This document shows, piece by piece, positions 36,712-46,799 of a DNA stretch of 57,739 nt. Position 1 is the stretch's first letter. Every line of letters begins with the position of its first letter. The notes below the pieces were generated by a model that was given only the letters and a program-made list of their open reading frames with translations, made no database searches and was not told the origin of the DNA. The position numbers and the translations under genes are program-made. This DNA comes from Candidatus Zixiibacteriota bacterium (lineage in GTDB: Bacteria > Zixibacteria > MSB-5A5 > WJJR01), in contig JBFMGX010000045.1 of the NCBI GenBank assembly GCA_040752595.1, positions 1 through 57,739 of the forward strand, written 5' to 3'.

Positions 36712-37500
36712 TTGGGACAGAAGACGAACCCCGTAGGTTTTCGTGTCGGCGTGATTCGCGGCTGGTCGTCGCGGTGGTTTGCGCAGCGCAATTTCGCAGA
36801 TCTCCTGATCGAGGACCTGACGATCAAGAAGTACATCAGTCGCCGCCTGGAGAACGCGGGGATCGCGCGCATTGAGATCGTGCGCGCGCCCAAGCGCATC
36901 ACGGTCGACATCCACACGTCCCGCCCGGGGATCGTCATCGGCCGCAAGGGCGCCGAAGTGGACAAGCTGCGTGAGGAGCTGCAACTGTTGACCAAGAAAG
37001 AGATCACGCTCAACATCATCGAGGTCAAGCGTCCCGAGTTGCGCGCCCAACTGGTGGCGGAGTCGATCGCGCGGCAACTGGAGGGGCGCATCTCCTTCCG
37101 TCGGGCGATGAAGAAGGCCCTGGCCGCCAGCATGAAGATGGGCGCGCTCGGCATGCGCGTTCAGTGCGGCGGTCGATTGGGCGGCGCCGAGATCGCGCGT
37201 TCGGAGAAATACATGGAAGGCCGGGTGCCGTTGCACACGCTGCGTGCCGACATCGATTTTGCGCGGGCGACGGCGAACACGACCTTCGGCACGATCGGCG
37301 TGAAGGTGTGGCTGTTTAAGGGTGAGGTCCTCGGCCCGGCCGATCGGACGGAGCGGGAAGAGGAGCCACCGGCCTTTGGGCGTGAGCGGGACCGCAAGGG
37401 TGCGCGGACCAGAAAACCGGGGGCGCGTTCGCGCCGTAAGCGTCCTGAAGAACGCGACAGCGAAGTGATGGAGGGGTCCGACACCTCGGCGGGTGCCTGA
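36712..37500 (+). CDS. rpsC: 30S ribosomal protein S3 (uS3)
   Basis: A 262-aa protein. It has [17 protein letters not shown], the KH-domain loop [12 protein letters not shown], and [12 protein letters not shown]. About 45 extra C-terminal residues are highly charged ([23 protein letters not shown]). TTG start at 36712 with GGAGGCAGGT upstream; it gives the family-typical GQKTNP start, while an ATG at 36667 does not. Confidence 0.95.
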   Translation: MGQKTNPVGFRVGVIRGWSSRWFAQRNFADLLIEDLTIKKYISRRLENAGIARIEIVRAPKRITVDIHTSRPGIVIGRKGAEVDKLREELQLLTKKEITLNIIEVKRPELRAQLVAESIARQLEGRISFRRAMKKALAASMKMGALGMRVQCGGRLGGAEIARSEKYMEGRVPLHTLRADIDFARATANTTFGTIGVKVWLFKGEVLGPADRTEREEEPPAFGRERDRKGARTRKPGARSRRKRPEERDSEVMEGSDTSAGA

Positions 37501-37523
37501 GGCGGTCCGGGTCATAAGGACAC

Positions 37524-37943
37524 GTGCTTTCACCGAAACGCGTCAAACATCGCAAGCAGCAACGGGGCTCACGCCGGGGCAAGGCCTACCGCGGGGGCAC
37601 AGTGGCCTTTGGCCAGTATGGGCTGAAGGCGATGGAGCCGGCTTGGATCACGAACAAGCAGATCGAGGCGGCGCGCGTGGCGCTGACCCGGCACATCAAG
37701 CGCGGCGGGAAGGTCTGGATCCGCATCTTCCCGGACAAGCCGGTGACGATCAAGCCGGCCGAGACACGCATGGGGAAGGGCAAAGGAAATCCGGAATACT
37801 GGGTCGCGGTCGTCAAGCCGGGGCGCGTTCTCTTTGAGCTCGAGGGGATTACCGAGGAGCTGGCGGCGACGGCCTTGGGTCTGGCGGCGGACAAGCTCCC
37901 CCTGAAGACCAAGTTTGTGAAGACGAAGGCGCTGGAGGCGTAG
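37524..37943 (+). CDS. rplP: 50S ribosomal protein L16 (uL16)
   Basis: A 139-aa protein near the A-site. It has [14 protein letters not shown], the motif [22 protein letters not shown] and [24 protein letters not shown] start at 37524, four bases after AAGGA. Confidence 0.96.
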   Translation: MLSPKRVKHRKQQRGSRRGKAYRGGTVAFGQYGLKAMEPAWITNKQIEAARVALTRHIKRGGKVWIRIFPDKPVTIKPAETRMGKGKGNPEYWVAVVKPGRVLFELEGITEELAATALGLAADKLPLKTKFVKTKALEA

Positions 37944-37960
37944 GTCCTCCTGAAATCCAT

Positions 37961-38203
37961 ATGGAGAAACTGGGTACCGATCGACTGCGAGAGATGTCGC
38001 ACGCGGAGTTGTCGCGCGAATTGCGTGACTTGGAGGAGGAGTTGTTCAATCTGCGCGTGCGGAGATCCCTGCAACCGCCGGACAACCCGCTGTTGTTGCG
38101 GCAGCTGCGTCGCCAAGTGGCGCGGGTAAAGACGGTCATGACTCAACAGGCGTCGGGCGCCCGCGGCACCGTGTCTGGGTCCGGTGCCGGCGACCGGTCG
38201 TAG
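37961..38203 (+). CDS. rpmC: 50S ribosomal protein L29 (uL29)
   Basis: An 80-aa two-helix protein at the tunnel exit. It has [28 protein letters not shown]. It is slightly longer than usual because of a Gly/Ser-rich tail. There is no normal ribosome binding site: upstream, GGAGG (37934-37938) can pair with CCTCC (37946-37950), so expression probably relies on coupling to rplP. Confidence 0.93.
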   Translation: MEKLGTDRLREMSHAELSRELRDLEEELFNLRVRRSLQPPDNPLLLRQLRRQVARVKTVMTQQASGARGTVSGSGAGDRS

Positions 38204-38215
38204 AGGAAGTCACCG

Positions 38216-38479
38216 ATGGACGAAGCCAAACGCGCTGCGCGCAAGACCCGGGTCGGGATCGTTGTCTCCGACAAGATGGACAAGACGATCACCGTGAAGA
38301 TCGACCGCACGCTGGCGCATCCGGGATACGGACGGGTCGTCCGCAGCAGCGCGAAACTCATGGCCCACGACCCCGATGGGCAGGCCGGCGTCGGCGACCG
38401 TGTCCTGGTTATGGAGACGCGCCCGTTGTCGAAGAACAAACGCTGGCGCCTGGTTGAGATCCTGGAGAAGGCGAAGTAG
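38216..38479 (+). CDS. rpsQ: 30S ribosomal protein S17 (uS17)
   Basis: An 87-aa OB-fold protein. It has [43 protein letters not shown]. Start 13 bp after the rpmC stop. Confidence 0.96.
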   Translation: MDEAKRAARKTRVGIVVSDKMDKTITVKIDRTLAHPGYGRVVRSSAKLMAHDPDGQAGVGDRVLVMETRPLSKNKRWRLVEILEKAK

Positions 38480-38497
38480 GCACGGCGGGACGCGACG

Positions 38498-38866
38498 ATG
38501 ATTCAGGAATACAGCCGACTGGTCGTGGCCGACAACTCCGGGGCCAAGGTGATCATGTGCTTCCGCGTTCTCGGGGGAACACGGCGGCGGTATGCGCGCG
38601 TCGGCGACCTCGTCATCTGTTCGGTGAAGGAGGCGGTGCCGGGTGGGACGGTCAAGCGCAAGGAGAAATGCCGGGCGGTGATCGTGCGCACGACGCGGCC
38701 GGTGCGGCGCAAGGACGGGACGTACATTCGGTTTTCCGACAACGCCGCCGTAATCGTGAATGAAGCCGGTGAGCCACGGGGCACGCGCATTTTCGGCCCG
38801 GTGGCGCGTGAGTTGCGCGAGCGGAACTTCATGAAGATCGTCTCGCTGGCGCCGGAAGTGCTCTGA
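38498..38866 (+). CDS. rplN: 50S ribosomal protein L14 (uL14)
   Basis: A 122-aa protein of exactly the usual length. It has [32 protein letters not shown], and [19 protein letters not shown]. It begins the spc operon segment, with no promoter seen before it. Confidence 0.97.
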   Translation: MIQEYSRLVVADNSGAKVIMCFRVLGGTRRRYARVGDLVICSVKEAVPGGTVKRKEKCRAVIVRTTRPVRRKDGTYIRFSDNAAVIVNEAGEPRGTRIFGPVARELRERNFMKIVSLAPEVL

Positions 38867-38908
38867 TGGTCGCGGATTGAACGAGACGGGATTGCGGGAA
38901 GTTGACCG

Positions 38909-39133
38909 ATGGCGAAACGGATCAAAAAGGGCGACGTCGTCTCAGTCCTGGCGGGCAGCGACAAGGGCAAGACGGGGCGCGTGCTGCGGGTCTTCCCCGA
39001 CAAGGGTCGGTTGGTGGTGGAGGGCGTGAATATGATCAAGCGCCATACACGACCGACTCAGCGGAATCCCAAGGGCGGGATCGTCGAAAAAGAGGCACCG
39101 ATTCACATTTCCAATGTGAGGTTGCATCAGTAG
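38909..39133 (+). CDS. rplX: 50S ribosomal protein L24 (uL24), short form
   Basis: A 74-aa protein with the KOW core ([25 protein letters not shown]) and [22 protein letters not shown]. It ends at HISNVRLHQ, about 25-30 residues shorter than E. coli uL24; the missing part is the variable C-terminal extension. The stop is followed by a normal gap to rplE, so this looks natural rather than broken. Confidence 0.93.
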   Translation: MAKRIKKGDVVSVLAGSDKGKTGRVLRVFPDKGRLVVEGVNMIKRHTRPTQRNPKGGIVEKEAPIHISNVRLHQ

Positions 39134-39179
39134 ATGCAGCGGTTGATGGTCGCGTGAGCGCGCGGTAACGAGTATTCTG

Positions 39180-39818
39180 ATGGCGAAAGAGAAGAAGGCG
39201 GCGACGGAGAAGCCGGGCAAAGCGGACAAGCCGGCGAAGACGGAGAAGGTGGCCAAGGCGGCGCCGACTCCGGTGATTCCCCGTCTGCGCGAGAAGTACC
39301 GCCAAGAGGTCGCTCCCAAGTTGATGGAGCAGTTCGGCTTCACCAGCATCATGCGGGCGCCGCGGCTGGAGAAGATCGTCGTTAATCAGGGGCTGGGGGA
39401 GGCATTGGCCAATCCCAAGGTGATTGAGACGGCGGCCGGTGAGCTGGGACAGATCACGGGTCAGAAGCCGGTGGTGCGCAAGGCGCGCAAATCGATCTCG
39501 AATTTCAAACTGCGTGAGGGCGTGGCGATCGGGTGCTCGGTGACACTACGCGGTGCCCGGATGTATGAGTTCTTCGATCGGTTGACCAACGTGGCGCTGC
39601 CCCGCGTGCGCGACTTCCGTGGCGTACCGACGAAGTCGTTCGACGGCCGGGGTAACTACACCCTGGGGATCAAAGAGCAGATCATCTTTCCTGAGATCGA
39701 CTACGACAAGATCGACAAGATCCGGGGGATGAATATTACGATTTGTACCACCGCCCGCACGGACGAAGAAGGTATGGAACTGTTACGGCTGATGGGGATG
39801 CCGTTCCGCCGGCGTTAG
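39180..39818 (+). CDS. rplE: 50S ribosomal protein L5 (uL5) with Lys/Ala-rich N-terminal extension
   Basis: A 212-aa protein. The usual fold starts near residue 33 ([20 protein letters not shown]) and includes [31 protein letters not shown] and [15 protein letters not shown]. The first ~30 residues are an unusual [16 protein letters not shown]-type tail. L5 binds 5S rRNA. Confidence 0.95.
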   Translation: MAKEKKAATEKPGKADKPAKTEKVAKAAPTPVIPRLREKYRQEVAPKLMEQFGFTSIMRAPRLEKIVVNQGLGEALANPKVIETAAGELGQITGQKPVVRKARKSISNFKLREGVAIGCSVTLRGARMYEFFDRLTNVALPRVRDFRGVPTKSFDGRGNYTLGIKEQIIFPEIDYDKIDKIRGMNITICTTARTDEEGMELLRLMGMPFRRR

Positions 39819-39858
39819 GGTACGTCTTCCCGAAGACGCCAGTCCGGACTGTGATGTT

Positions 39859-40044
39859 ATGGCCAAGAAGTGTCTGATCGTCAAACAGAGGCGCAAACCG
39901 AAATTCGCGGTGCGCGCCTACACCCGCTGCCGCATTTGCGGTCGCCCGCGCGGCTATCTGCGTCGCTTTGGCGTCTGCCGCATCTGCTTCCGCAATCTGG
40001 CGCTGTCGGGCGAGATCCCGGGCGTCACCAAGGCGAGCTGGTAG
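39859..40044 (+). CDS. rpsZ: 30S ribosomal protein S14, zinc-binding type (uS14, type Z)
   Basis: A 61-aa short S14 with a complete CxxC-x12-CxxC zinc knuckle ([10 protein letters not shown] ... FGVCRICFR) and the C-terminal [11 protein letters not shown]. This is the zinc-dependent form; the longer zinc-free paralogue is not in the window. Confidence 0.97.
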   Translation: MAKKCLIVKQRRKPKFAVRAYTRCRICGRPRGYLRRFGVCRICFRNLALSGEIPGVTKASW

Positions 40045-40073
40045 GGCAGCGGTCTGGGAAAGAGTTGCAGATC

Positions 40074-40472
40074 ATGTCGATGACCGATCCGATTGCGGAC
40101 TTGCTGACACGCATTCGCAATGCGTCGCGGGCCGGGCACAAACGCGTCACCGTCCCCTCGTCGCGGATGCGGCGCGAGATCGTGCGCATTCTGCAGGAGA
40201 ATCATTATGTCCGCGGATTCACCGAGCAGGCCGCCGGTCCGCAGGGCGAGTTGGTGATCCGTCTGCGCTACACGCCGGAGCAGGAACCGGTGATCAGCGG
40301 CCTGCGGCGGCTGTCGCGGCCGGGGTTGCGTCGCTATGCGTCCCGGGAGCAACTGCAGAAGAAGGCCCGGCAATTGGGTGTCACCGTCGTGACCACGTCG
40401 CGAGGCGTCATGACCAGCCAGCAGGCGCTGGCGCAAGGGGTCGGCGGGGAATTGCTACTGCACGTTTGGTGA
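40074..40472 (+). CDS. rpsH: 30S ribosomal protein S8 (uS8)
   Basis: A 132-aa protein. It has MSMTDPIADLLTRIRNASRA, VTVPSSRMRREIVRILQE and TTSRGVMTSQQALAQGVGGELL. The start was chosen by the family-typical N-terminus; the frame is open upstream through rpsZ. S8 binds 16S helix 21 and in E. coli represses the spc operon. Confidence 0.96.
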   Translation: MSMTDPIADLLTRIRNASRAGHKRVTVPSSRMRREIVRILQENHYVRGFTEQAAGPQGELVIRLRYTPEQEPVISGLRRLSRPGLRRYASREQLQKKARQLGVTVVTTSRGVMTSQQALAQGVGGELLLHVW

Positions 40473-40497
40473 GAATGGGGAATCCTGGGAGTCTGTC

Positions 40498-41034
40498 ATG
40501 TCCCGAGTCGGCAAAAATCCCATCGCGATTCCAACCGGTGTAACCGTGACTGTTGATGGCGCGGCAGTGACCGTCAAGGGTCCCAAAGGAACATTGAGCC
40601 AGTCCTTTGATCCGGAGATGACGATCGCGGTCGAGTCCGGATGCGTGGTCGTACAGCGCCCGTCGGATCATCGACGGCATCGCGCGCTTCACGGTCTGAC
40701 CCGGGCCCTGATCGCCAACATGGTGTCCGGTGTGTCGCAGGGGTTCCGCAAGGCGCTGGAAATCGTGGGCGTCGGTTTCAAAGCGGAGATGATGGGCAAG
40801 AAGCTGAACCTCACGGTGGGGTTTTCGCATCCGATTCTCGTGACGCCGCCGGATGGGATTCGTTTTGTGGTGGAGAATCCGACCCGGTTCGCCGTCGAGG
40901 GCGTCTCCAAGGAACTGGTGGGCGAAGTCGCGGCGCGCGTGCGTCGTTTCCGTCCGCCGGAACCCTACAAGGGGAAGGGAATCCGCTACGTAGGTGAGTA
41001 TGTCCGTCGGAAGGCGGGCAAGACCGCCGCGTAG
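40498..41034 (+). CDS. rplF: 50S ribosomal protein L6 (uL6)
   Basis: A 178-aa two-domain protein. It has MSRVGKNPIAIPTGVTV, ALIANMVSGVSQGFRKALEIVGVGF and the C-terminal PPEPYKGKGIRYVGE. It lies at the factor-binding site. Confidence 0.97.
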   Translation: MSRVGKNPIAIPTGVTVTVDGAAVTVKGPKGTLSQSFDPEMTIAVESGCVVVQRPSDHRRHRALHGLTRALIANMVSGVSQGFRKALEIVGVGFKAEMMGKKLNLTVGFSHPILVTPPDGIRFVVENPTRFAVEGVSKELVGEVAARVRRFRPPEPYKGKGIRYVGEYVRRKAGKTAA

Positions 41035-41094
41035 CCGGACGATGGGTGATGACCCGGCGCCGATTCCGGGGCCGGGCAGGACAGTGACAAGCAC

Positions 41095-41466
41095 ATGCCA
41101 GATCGCGTCGAGCTCAAGAAGATCCGCGGACGGCGTCGTCGGCTGCACGTGCGGCAACGCATAACAGGAACAACGGATCGTCCGCGCCTGACCGTGACGA
41201 AGTCGTTGCGTCACGTCACCGCGCAATTGGTGGACGACTCGACGCGACGGACTTTGGTCTTCTGGTCCACGATGTCACCGGGGGCCGTTCCGGCGGGTAC
41301 GAAGCTGACGAAGACGGAAGCGGCCCGCCAGGTTGGGAAGAAGGTCGCCGAGTTGGCGATCGCCGCCGGGATCAAGTCCGCCGTGTTTGATCGCAACAAG
41401 AACCGGTACCATGGACGCATCCGGGCGGTCGCCGAGGCGGCGCGTGAGGCGGGGCTCGTGATTTGA
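41095..41466 (+). CDS. rplR: 50S ribosomal protein L18 (uL18)
   Basis: A 123-aa 5S rRNA-binding protein. It has [21 protein letters not shown] and [32 protein letters not shown]. Length fits the family. Confidence 0.96.
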   Translation: MPDRVELKKIRGRRRRLHVRQRITGTTDRPRLTVTKSLRHVTAQLVDDSTRRTLVFWSTMSPGAVPAGTKLTKTEAARQVGKKVAELAIAAGIKSAVFDRNKNRYHGRIRAVAEAAREAGLVI

Positions 41467-41546
41467 TGGGGCCGTGCGGTGTGTCACACAAAGTCACGAT
41501 CTTGGAGCTGATGGCAATTGTCGCCTGACGACTGAGGAGAGATCGA

Positions 41547-42095
41547 TTGTATCGCGGCACTCCTGATACCGGCGAGTTCTTGGAGAAGGTGGTCTACGTC
41601 AACCGTGTGGCCAAGGTGGTCAAAGGGGGACGGCGTTTCTCCTTCACGGCCCTGGTCGCGACCGGGGATCGCAAGGGAAAAGTGGGGATCGGACTCGGCA
41701 AGGCCGGTGAAGTCGCCGAGGCGATCCGCAAGGGACTGGAGTCGGCCAAGAAATCGATGGAATCGGTGGTGTTGCGCGAGGGGACGATTCCCCATCCCGT
41801 CGTGGGACGCGCCGGTGCCGCGCGGGTGGTGCTGCGTCCGGCTTCTCCCGGGACCGGTGTGATCGCCGGTGGTGCCGTACGCGCGGTGCTGGAATCGGCC
41901 GGGGTCCAGGACATTCTGTCCAAGTCGCTCGGCTCTTCCAATCCTCAAAACGTCGTTAAGGCGACCATGGATGGCCTGCGGCAATTGCGCCATGCGGACA
42001 TCATCGGCAGATTCCGTGGCAAGTTGGCGGCAGAGGCGGGAGACGGCCAACGGGCCGCCGCAGCGCCGGCGCCGGTGCAGCCGACGGTCAACTGA
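41547..42095 (+). CDS. rpsE: 30S ribosomal protein S5 (uS5)
   Basis: A 182-aa protein. It has [44 protein letters not shown] and [23 protein letters not shown] start at 41547 after GAGGAGA; no ATG lies near. An Ala/Pro-rich tail closes the protein. Confidence 0.96.
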   Translation: MYRGTPDTGEFLEKVVYVNRVAKVVKGGRRFSFTALVATGDRKGKVGIGLGKAGEVAEAIRKGLESAKKSMESVVLREGTIPHPVVGRAGAARVVLRPASPGTGVIAGGAVRAVLESAGVQDILSKSLGSSNPQNVVKATMDGLRQLRHADIIGRFRGKLAAEAGDGQRAAAAPAPVQPTVN

Positions 42096-42107
42096 TCGGT
42101 GAGAACG

Positions 42108-42296
42108 ATGGCAGCGAAACTGAGAATCACCTATGTACGCTCGGTCGCGCGCGGCATCCAGAAGCACCGTCGCACGATCCGTGCGCTGGGGTTCCGCCGT
42201 CTCTATCAGACGGTCGAGCATGGCGACACGCCGGTCATCCGTGGGATGATCGCCGCTGTGGCGCATCTGGTGAAGGTGGAAAGAGCAGACGGCTGA
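42108..42296 (+). CDS. rpmD: 50S ribosomal protein L30 (uL30)
   Basis: A 62-aa protein. It has LRITYVRSVARGIQKHRRTIRALGF and TPVIRGMIAAVAHLVKVE. ATG 42108 with GGTGAGAAC upstream is preferred to the GTG three codons earlier. This gene is lost in some phyla but intact here. Confidence 0.94.
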   Translation: MAAKLRITYVRSVARGIQKHRRTIRALGFRRLYQTVEHGDTPVIRGMIAAVAHLVKVERADG

Positions 42297-42300
42297 CGGG

Positions 42301-42795
42301 ATGAGCGAGAAGGCAGCGATGGATTTGTCGAATCTGCGGCCGCCGGCCGGTTCCACGCGTCGACGCAAACGCGTCGGTCGGGGGCCGGGATCGGGACATG
42401 GCAAGACTTCCACGCGGGGTCACAAAGGCCAGTTCTCCCGCTCGGGTGCCAAGCGTCGTTATGCCCGTGAAGGCGGGCAGATGCCGTTGCACCGGCGCCT
42501 GCCGAAGCGGGGTTTTTGGAATCCCTTCCGGGTGGAGTATCAGGTCGTGAATCTGTCCGACTTGGCGGAATCGGGCCTGACCGAACGGATTGATATCGAC
42601 GGCATGCGGCGGCTGCGGCTCGTCCGGTCCAAGACCAAGCCGGTCAAGGTGCTGGGCAACGGAGAGATTGGCCGGGCCGTCGTCGTACAAGCGCACGCCT
42701 TTTCCCAGGCCGCCGAGGAGAAAATCGCCGCCGCCGGTGGGCGCTGTGAGAAGCTGATGCTCGAAGCCCCTGCGACGGGTCCAGCCAAGTCGTGA
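42301..42795 (+). CDS. rplO: 50S ribosomal protein L15 (uL15)
   Basis: A 164-aa protein. It has LRPPAGSTRRRKRVGRGPGSGHGKTSTRGHKGQ in its basic N-terminal extension and PLHRRLPKRGFWNPF. Four bases separate it from rpmD. A second in-frame ATG lies at 42319. Confidence 0.96.
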   Translation: MSEKAAMDLSNLRPPAGSTRRRKRVGRGPGSGHGKTSTRGHKGQFSRSGAKRRYAREGGQMPLHRRLPKRGFWNPFRVEYQVVNLSDLAESGLTERIDIDGMRRLRLVRSKTKPVKVLGNGEIGRAVVVQAHAFSQAAEEKIAAAGGRCEKLMLEAPATGPAKS

Positions 42796-42838
42796 TGGCC
42801 CACTCCCCCGCATCAACCATGAAGGATGACAGTCGGCC

Positions 42839-44152
42839 GTGCTGAACGCATTTCAAAACATATTCAAGGTTGAGGAACTGCGACGGCGGGTGCTCTTCAC
42901 GTTGGGCATCCTCGTCGTCTACCGCGTCGGCGGGCACATACCGACCCCCGGGGTCGATGCGCAGGCGCTGGGAGCCTTCTTCGCCGGCGCCGGGAGCACG
43001 TGGTTCGGTCTCTACGACATGTTCGTGGGCGGCGCCTTTTATAAGGCGACGATCTTTGCGCTCGGCATCATGCCCTACATCTCCGCCTCGATCATCATTC
43101 AACTTCTCGGTACGGTGATTCCCCACTTTCAGCGCCTTCAGAAAGAAGGGGAAGAAGGACGCCGTAAGATCACGCAGTACACGCGCTACGGTACCGTGCT
43201 TCTGGCCGCGCTGCAGGCGTTGGGCACGGCCGTCTTCCTGGAATCGATCAATGCCGGTCAGGGTGTTCCCGTTGTTCCCAATCCCGGGTGGGGATTCAAG
43301 TTCCTCACCGTGGTGACCTTCACCTCCGGGACGATTTTCATCATGTGGCTGGGGGAACAGATCACGGAGCGCGGGATCGGCAATGGGATTTCCCTGATCA
43401 TCTTCATCGGGATCATTGCCCGGTTCCCGCAGGCCATCTTCGACGAAGCCCGCGAGATGTGGTTCGGGCGGCGCGGCCTGTTCACCGAGTTGTTCCTGGT
43501 GGCATTGATGGTCGCGGTGGTGGCCGCCGTGGTGCTGGTCACCCGGGCGCAACGTCGCATCCCGGTGCAGTATCCCAAGCGGGTCGTCGGGCGCAAGGTC
43601 TACGGCGGCCAGGCGACGCACATACCTCTGTCGGTCAACACGGCGGGCGTGATTCCGATCATCTTCGCGCAATCGATCATGTTCGCGCCGCAGACCTTGA
43701 TCTCGTTCTTCCCCAACGTCCAATGGGTGCAGGACCTCGGGTCGTACTTCAATCCCGGCGCGGTCGTCTACTCGGTCGTGTATGGGATCATCATCGTGTT
43801 CTTTGCATTCTTCTATACGGCGATCGTGTTCAATCCGGTCGACCTGGCGGACAACATGAAGAAGTACGGGGGATACATCCCGGGGATCCGTCCGGGCAAG
43901 CGGACCTCCGACTACATCGACAGGGTGTTGACGCGGATCACGCTCCCCGGTGCGATCTTCTTCGCCCTCGTGGCGATTCTGCCCTATATCATGATCCGCC
44001 AGGTCAATGTGCAGTATTACTTCGGCGGCACCGGGCTTCTGATCGTCGTCGGTGTGGCGCTGGACACGTTGCAGCAGGTGGAGTCGCATCTGATCATGCG
44101 GCACTATGAAGGTTTCATGAAACGCGGGAGGATACGAGGCCGCTCCATGTAG
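42839..44152 (+). CDS. secY: Preprotein translocase subunit SecY
   Basis: A 437-aa inner-membrane channel with ten hydrophobic segments. It begins LNAFQNIFKVEELRRRVLFT. The plug/TM2 region contains GIMPYISASIIIQLL. The cytosolic loops have RYGTV, GNGISLIIFIGI and TYIDRVLTRITLPG-like segments, and the end is VESHLIMRHYEGFMKRGRIRGR. GTG start. It works with SecE at 18406; secG is not in the window. Confidence 0.97.
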   Translation: MLNAFQNIFKVEELRRRVLFTLGILVVYRVGGHIPTPGVDAQALGAFFAGAGSTWFGLYDMFVGGAFYKATIFALGIMPYISASIIIQLLGTVIPHFQRLQKEGEEGRRKITQYTRYGTVLLAALQALGTAVFLESINAGQGVPVVPNPGWGFKFLTVVTFTSGTIFIMWLGEQITERGIGNGISLIIFIGIIARFPQAIFDEAREMWFGRRGLFTELFLVALMVAVVAAVVLVTRAQRRIPVQYPKRVVGRKVYGGQATHIPLSVNTAGVIPIIFAQSIMFAPQTLISFFPNVQWVQDLGSYFNPGAVVYSVVYGIIIVFFAFFYTAIVFNPVDLADNMKKYGGYIPGIRPGKRTSDYIDRVLTRITLPGAIFFALVAILPYIMIRQVNVQYYFGGTGLLIVVGVALDTLQQVESHLIMRHYEGFMKRGRIRGRSM

Positions 44153-44186
44153 TGGATGTGGGGGTGCCTCAAGCGGGACTGGCGAC

Positions 44187-44750
44187 ATGCGATGGATTCT
44201 ATTGGGACCGCCTGGATCGGGCAAGGGGACGCAGGCGAAGAAGCTGGCGGAGGCGTTCGGGGCCATGCATCTGTCGACCGGCGATTTGCTGCGCCAGGAG
44301 GTGTCGGCCGGATCGGACGTCGGTCGGCAGGCCCAAGCGTATATGGAGCGCGGCGATCTTGTCCCCGACCAACTGATCCTGATGATGATTCGCGGTCGGC
44401 TGGCCGCGCTGTCGAGTGGCCAGGGCTTCATCCTGGATGGTTTTCCGCGGACGGAGTCACAGGCGGTCGAGTTGGACCGGATGCTGGAAGGTCTCAACCT
44501 GGCGGTCGATCATGCCGTCCTGGTGGACGTCGGCGACCCGGAGGTCAAGAAGAGATTGGCGGGGCGGGCGCGGCTTGAGGGTCGCAGTGATGACAACGAG
44601 GCGGTGATTGAACGACGGTTGGACGTGTACCGGCGTCAAACCGCCCCCCTGATCGCCTACTATGACCAACGTGGGCTCCTGCTGCGGATTGACGGGGAAC
44701 AACCGATCGAGTCGGTGTTTGCCGCTCTGGAGCGCGCCGGCCGGAGTTGA
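44187..44750 (+). CDS. adk: Adenylate kinase, short-lid form
   Basis: A 187-aa enzyme converting ATP + AMP to 2 ADP. It has the P-loop GPPGSGKGT (residues 7-15), LSTGDLLR and DGFPRT for AMP binding. The LID is a short loop (ARLEGRSDDNEAVIERRL) instead of the ~38-residue domain of E. coli Adk, so this is the short variant. Between secY and map, as in many phyla. Confidence 0.96.
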   Translation: MRWILLGPPGSGKGTQAKKLAEAFGAMHLSTGDLLRQEVSAGSDVGRQAQAYMERGDLVPDQLILMMIRGRLAALSSGQGFILDGFPRTESQAVELDRMLEGLNLAVDHAVLVDVGDPEVKKRLAGRARLEGRSDDNEAVIERRLDVYRRQTAPLIAYYDQRGLLLRIDGEQPIESVFAALERAGRS

Positions 44751-44787
44751 GAAGCGAACGACCCGGTGGCGGCGAGTTGAGGGATGA

Positions 44788-45546
44788 GTGATTTCGGTCA
44801 AGACGCGCGATCAGATCGAGCAGATGCGTCTGGCGGGTCGGCTGGTGGCCGAGACCCTCGACTTGGTCGAACGGATGATCCGACCGGGGATGAAGACGGC
44901 GGAACTGGACAAAATGGCTGAGGAATTCATACGCGCGCACGGTGCCGAGCCGGCCTTCAAGGGATACCTGGATTACCCGGCGACGCTGTGCATTTCCGTC
45001 GACGATGTGGTCGTCCATGGAATTCCGGGCGAGCGGGAATTGCGCGAAGGGCAGATTGTCTCCGTCGACGTCGGCGTGTGCCGGGACGGGTGGTACGGTG
45101 ACGCGGCGCGTACGCTCAAGATCGGCGAGGTTCCGAGCGCGGCGGAACGATTGATGTCGGTGACGCAGGAGGCATTGCGGCGCGGCATCGCACAGGCACG
45201 CAGCGGACATCGCCTCGGCGACATTTCCGCCGCCGTGCAAACATATGCCGAGGAAAACGGGTATTCCGTTGTGCGTGATCTGGTGGGGCACGGAATCGGC
45301 CGGAAGATGCACGAGGAGCCGCAGGTGCCGAACTTCGGACGTCCCCACACCGGTCCGACGCTGAAGCCGGGGATAGTGCTGGCGATCGAGCCGATGATCA
45401 ACGCGGGCGGCCCGAGGATTCAATTCGATGCCGACAAGTGGACGGTACGGACGGCGGATGGATCCCTGTCGGCACACTTTGAACATACGGTTGCCATCAC
45501 GGAGAACGGCCCGGATGTGCTGACGGTGGTTGCCGGAGGCGTGTAG
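44788..45546 (+). CDS. map: Methionine aminopeptidase, type I
   Basis: A 252-aa enzyme removing N-terminal Met from new proteins. The full metal-ligand set is visible: Asp94, Asp105, His168, Glu201 and Glu232, plus substrate His77 (VVVHGIP). There is no N-terminal zinc-finger extension. GTG start after GAGGGATGA. The start of infA follows one base after the stop. Confidence 0.97.
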   Translation: MISVKTRDQIEQMRLAGRLVAETLDLVERMIRPGMKTAELDKMAEEFIRAHGAEPAFKGYLDYPATLCISVDDVVVHGIPGERELREGQIVSVDVGVCRDGWYGDAARTLKIGEVPSAAERLMSVTQEALRRGIAQARSGHRLGDISAAVQTYAEENGYSVVRDLVGHGIGRKMHEEPQVPNFGRPHTGPTLKPGIVLAIEPMINAGGPRIQFDADKWTVRTADGSLSAHFEHTVAITENGPDVLTVVAGGV

Positions 45547-45547
45547 C

Positions 45548-45766
45548 GTGGCGAAAGAGCAGGCCATCACCGTCGAAGGAAAGGTCATCGAGCCGTTGCC
45601 GAATGCGATGTTTCAGGTTGAATTGGAGAATGGGCACAAGGTGCTGGCGCACGTGTCGGGCAAGATGCGCATGCACTTCATCAAGATCCTGCCGGGGGAC
45701 CGGGTGACGCTCGAGTTGTCGCCCTACGACCTGACCCGGGGGCGGATCGTGTACCGCTACAAGTGA
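45548..45766 (+). CDS. infA: Translation initiation factor IF-1
   Basis: A 72-aa OB-fold protein of exactly the standard length. It has [29 protein letters not shown] and [21 protein letters not shown] start at 45548, seven bases after a GGAGG located in the 3' end of map, indicating coupling. An in-frame ATG at 45530 is too early. Confidence 0.97.
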   Translation: MAKEQAITVEGKVIEPLPNAMFQVELENGHKVLAHVSGKMRMHFIKILPGDRVTLELSPYDLTRGRIVYRYK

Positions 45767-45779
45767 TGGGACAACCGAT

Positions 45780-45893
45780 ATGAAAGTCCGTTCATCGATC
45801 AAGCCGCGCTGCGAGAAATGCAAGATCATCCGTCGCAAGGGCGTGATGCGGATCATCTGTACGAACCCGCGTCACAAGCAGCGTCAGGGGTAG
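45780..45893 (+). CDS. rpmJ: 50S ribosomal protein L36 (bL36), zinc type
   Basis: A 37-aa protein, [17 protein letters not shown] and so on to [11 protein letters not shown]. Cys11, Cys14, Cys27 and His32 give the zinc-binding C-C-C-H set. It lies between infA and rpsM, the conserved place. Confidence 0.96.
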   Translation: MKVRSSIKPRCEKCKIIRRKGVMRIICTNPRHKQRQG

Positions 45894-45935
45894 GGTCCGT
45901 ACGACCATTCAGTGTCGGGATAATCGGGAGGAACA

Positions 45936-46301
45936 TTGGCACGTATCGCGGGCATCGACCTGCCCAAGGAAAAACGGATCGAGGTGGGTCTCCAGTACAT
46001 CTTCGGCATCGGGCCGACGTCGGCCCGGAAGATCCTGGCCGCCACCGGCGTGAACCCGGACACGCGGGTTCACAAGCTGACCGACGAAGAAGTCGTGAAG
46101 CTGCGCGATGAGATTGAGGCGAACCACCGGGTGGAAGGCGCCCTGCGCGGCGAGGTGCAGATGAACATCAAGCGGCTGATCGACATCGGCTGCTACCGGG
46201 GCCTGCGGCACCGGCGGAACCTGCCGGTGCGGGGTCAACGCACGCGCACCAATGCGCGCACCCGGAAAGGTCCCCGGCGGGCGATCGGGCGTGGCAAGTA
46301 G
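45936..46301 (+). CDS. rpsM: 30S ribosomal protein S13 (uS13)
   Basis: A 121-aa protein. It has [25 protein letters not shown], and the C-terminal tail [25 protein letters not shown] that touches P-site tRNA. TTG start at 45936 with GGAGGAACA upstream. First gene of the alpha segment. Confidence 0.96.
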   Translation: MARIAGIDLPKEKRIEVGLQYIFGIGPTSARKILAATGVNPDTRVHKLTDEEVVKLRDEIEANHRVEGALRGEVQMNIKRLIDIGCYRGLRHRRNLPVRGQRTRTNARTRKGPRRAIGRGK

Positions 46302-46356
46302 ATTCGGTATCGTTTCCATAGCGTAGTCGTTAGTGCTCTTGGAGCAGAGGTAGAGA

Positions 46357-46749
46357 GTGGCGGAGCCAAAAAAGAAGAAAGGCCGTCGCAAACGCGGACG
46401 GGTGGAACCCTTGGGGCGAGCGTTCATCCAGGCGACGTTCAACAACACCATCGTCACGCTGACGGACGCCAACGGGGAGGTGCTCGCCTGGTCCTCGGCG
46501 GGTCGTCAGGGGTTCAAGGGCTCGAAGAAGAGCACGCCATTTGCCGCTCAACAGGCGGCGAGCACGGCGGCGCGCGAAGCGATGGACATGGGGTTGCGCA
46601 AGGTGGAGATCTGCGTGAAGGGTCCCGGTTCGGGGCGCGAGGCGGCGATCCGCTCGCTGTCGGCCGCCGGGCTGGAAGTCTTGGCGATCCGGGACGTGAC
46701 GCCTTTGCCCCACAACGGGTGTCGGGCGCCCAAGCGTCGGCGTGTGTAG
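46357..46749 (+). CDS. rpsK: 30S ribosomal protein S11 (uS11)
   Basis: A 130-aa platform protein. It has [45 protein letters not shown] and the C-terminal [18 protein letters not shown] start. The N-terminus is a short basic tail typical of the family. Confidence 0.97.
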   Translation: MAEPKKKKGRRKRGRVEPLGRAFIQATFNNTIVTLTDANGEVLAWSSAGRQGFKGSKKSTPFAAQQAASTAAREAMDMGLRKVEICVKGPGSGREAAIRSLSAAGLEVLAIRDVTPLPHNGCRAPKRRRV

Positions 46750-46799
46750 CCGTCAAGCCGGCGGGAACATAGTCAAACGGGTTGGAGTAGGAAGGGTAC

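Noticed and set aside
42644-44497. 617-codon minus-strand frame over secY
   Set aside because: It is antisense to rplO-secY-adk with low-complexity His/Asp/Arg composition.
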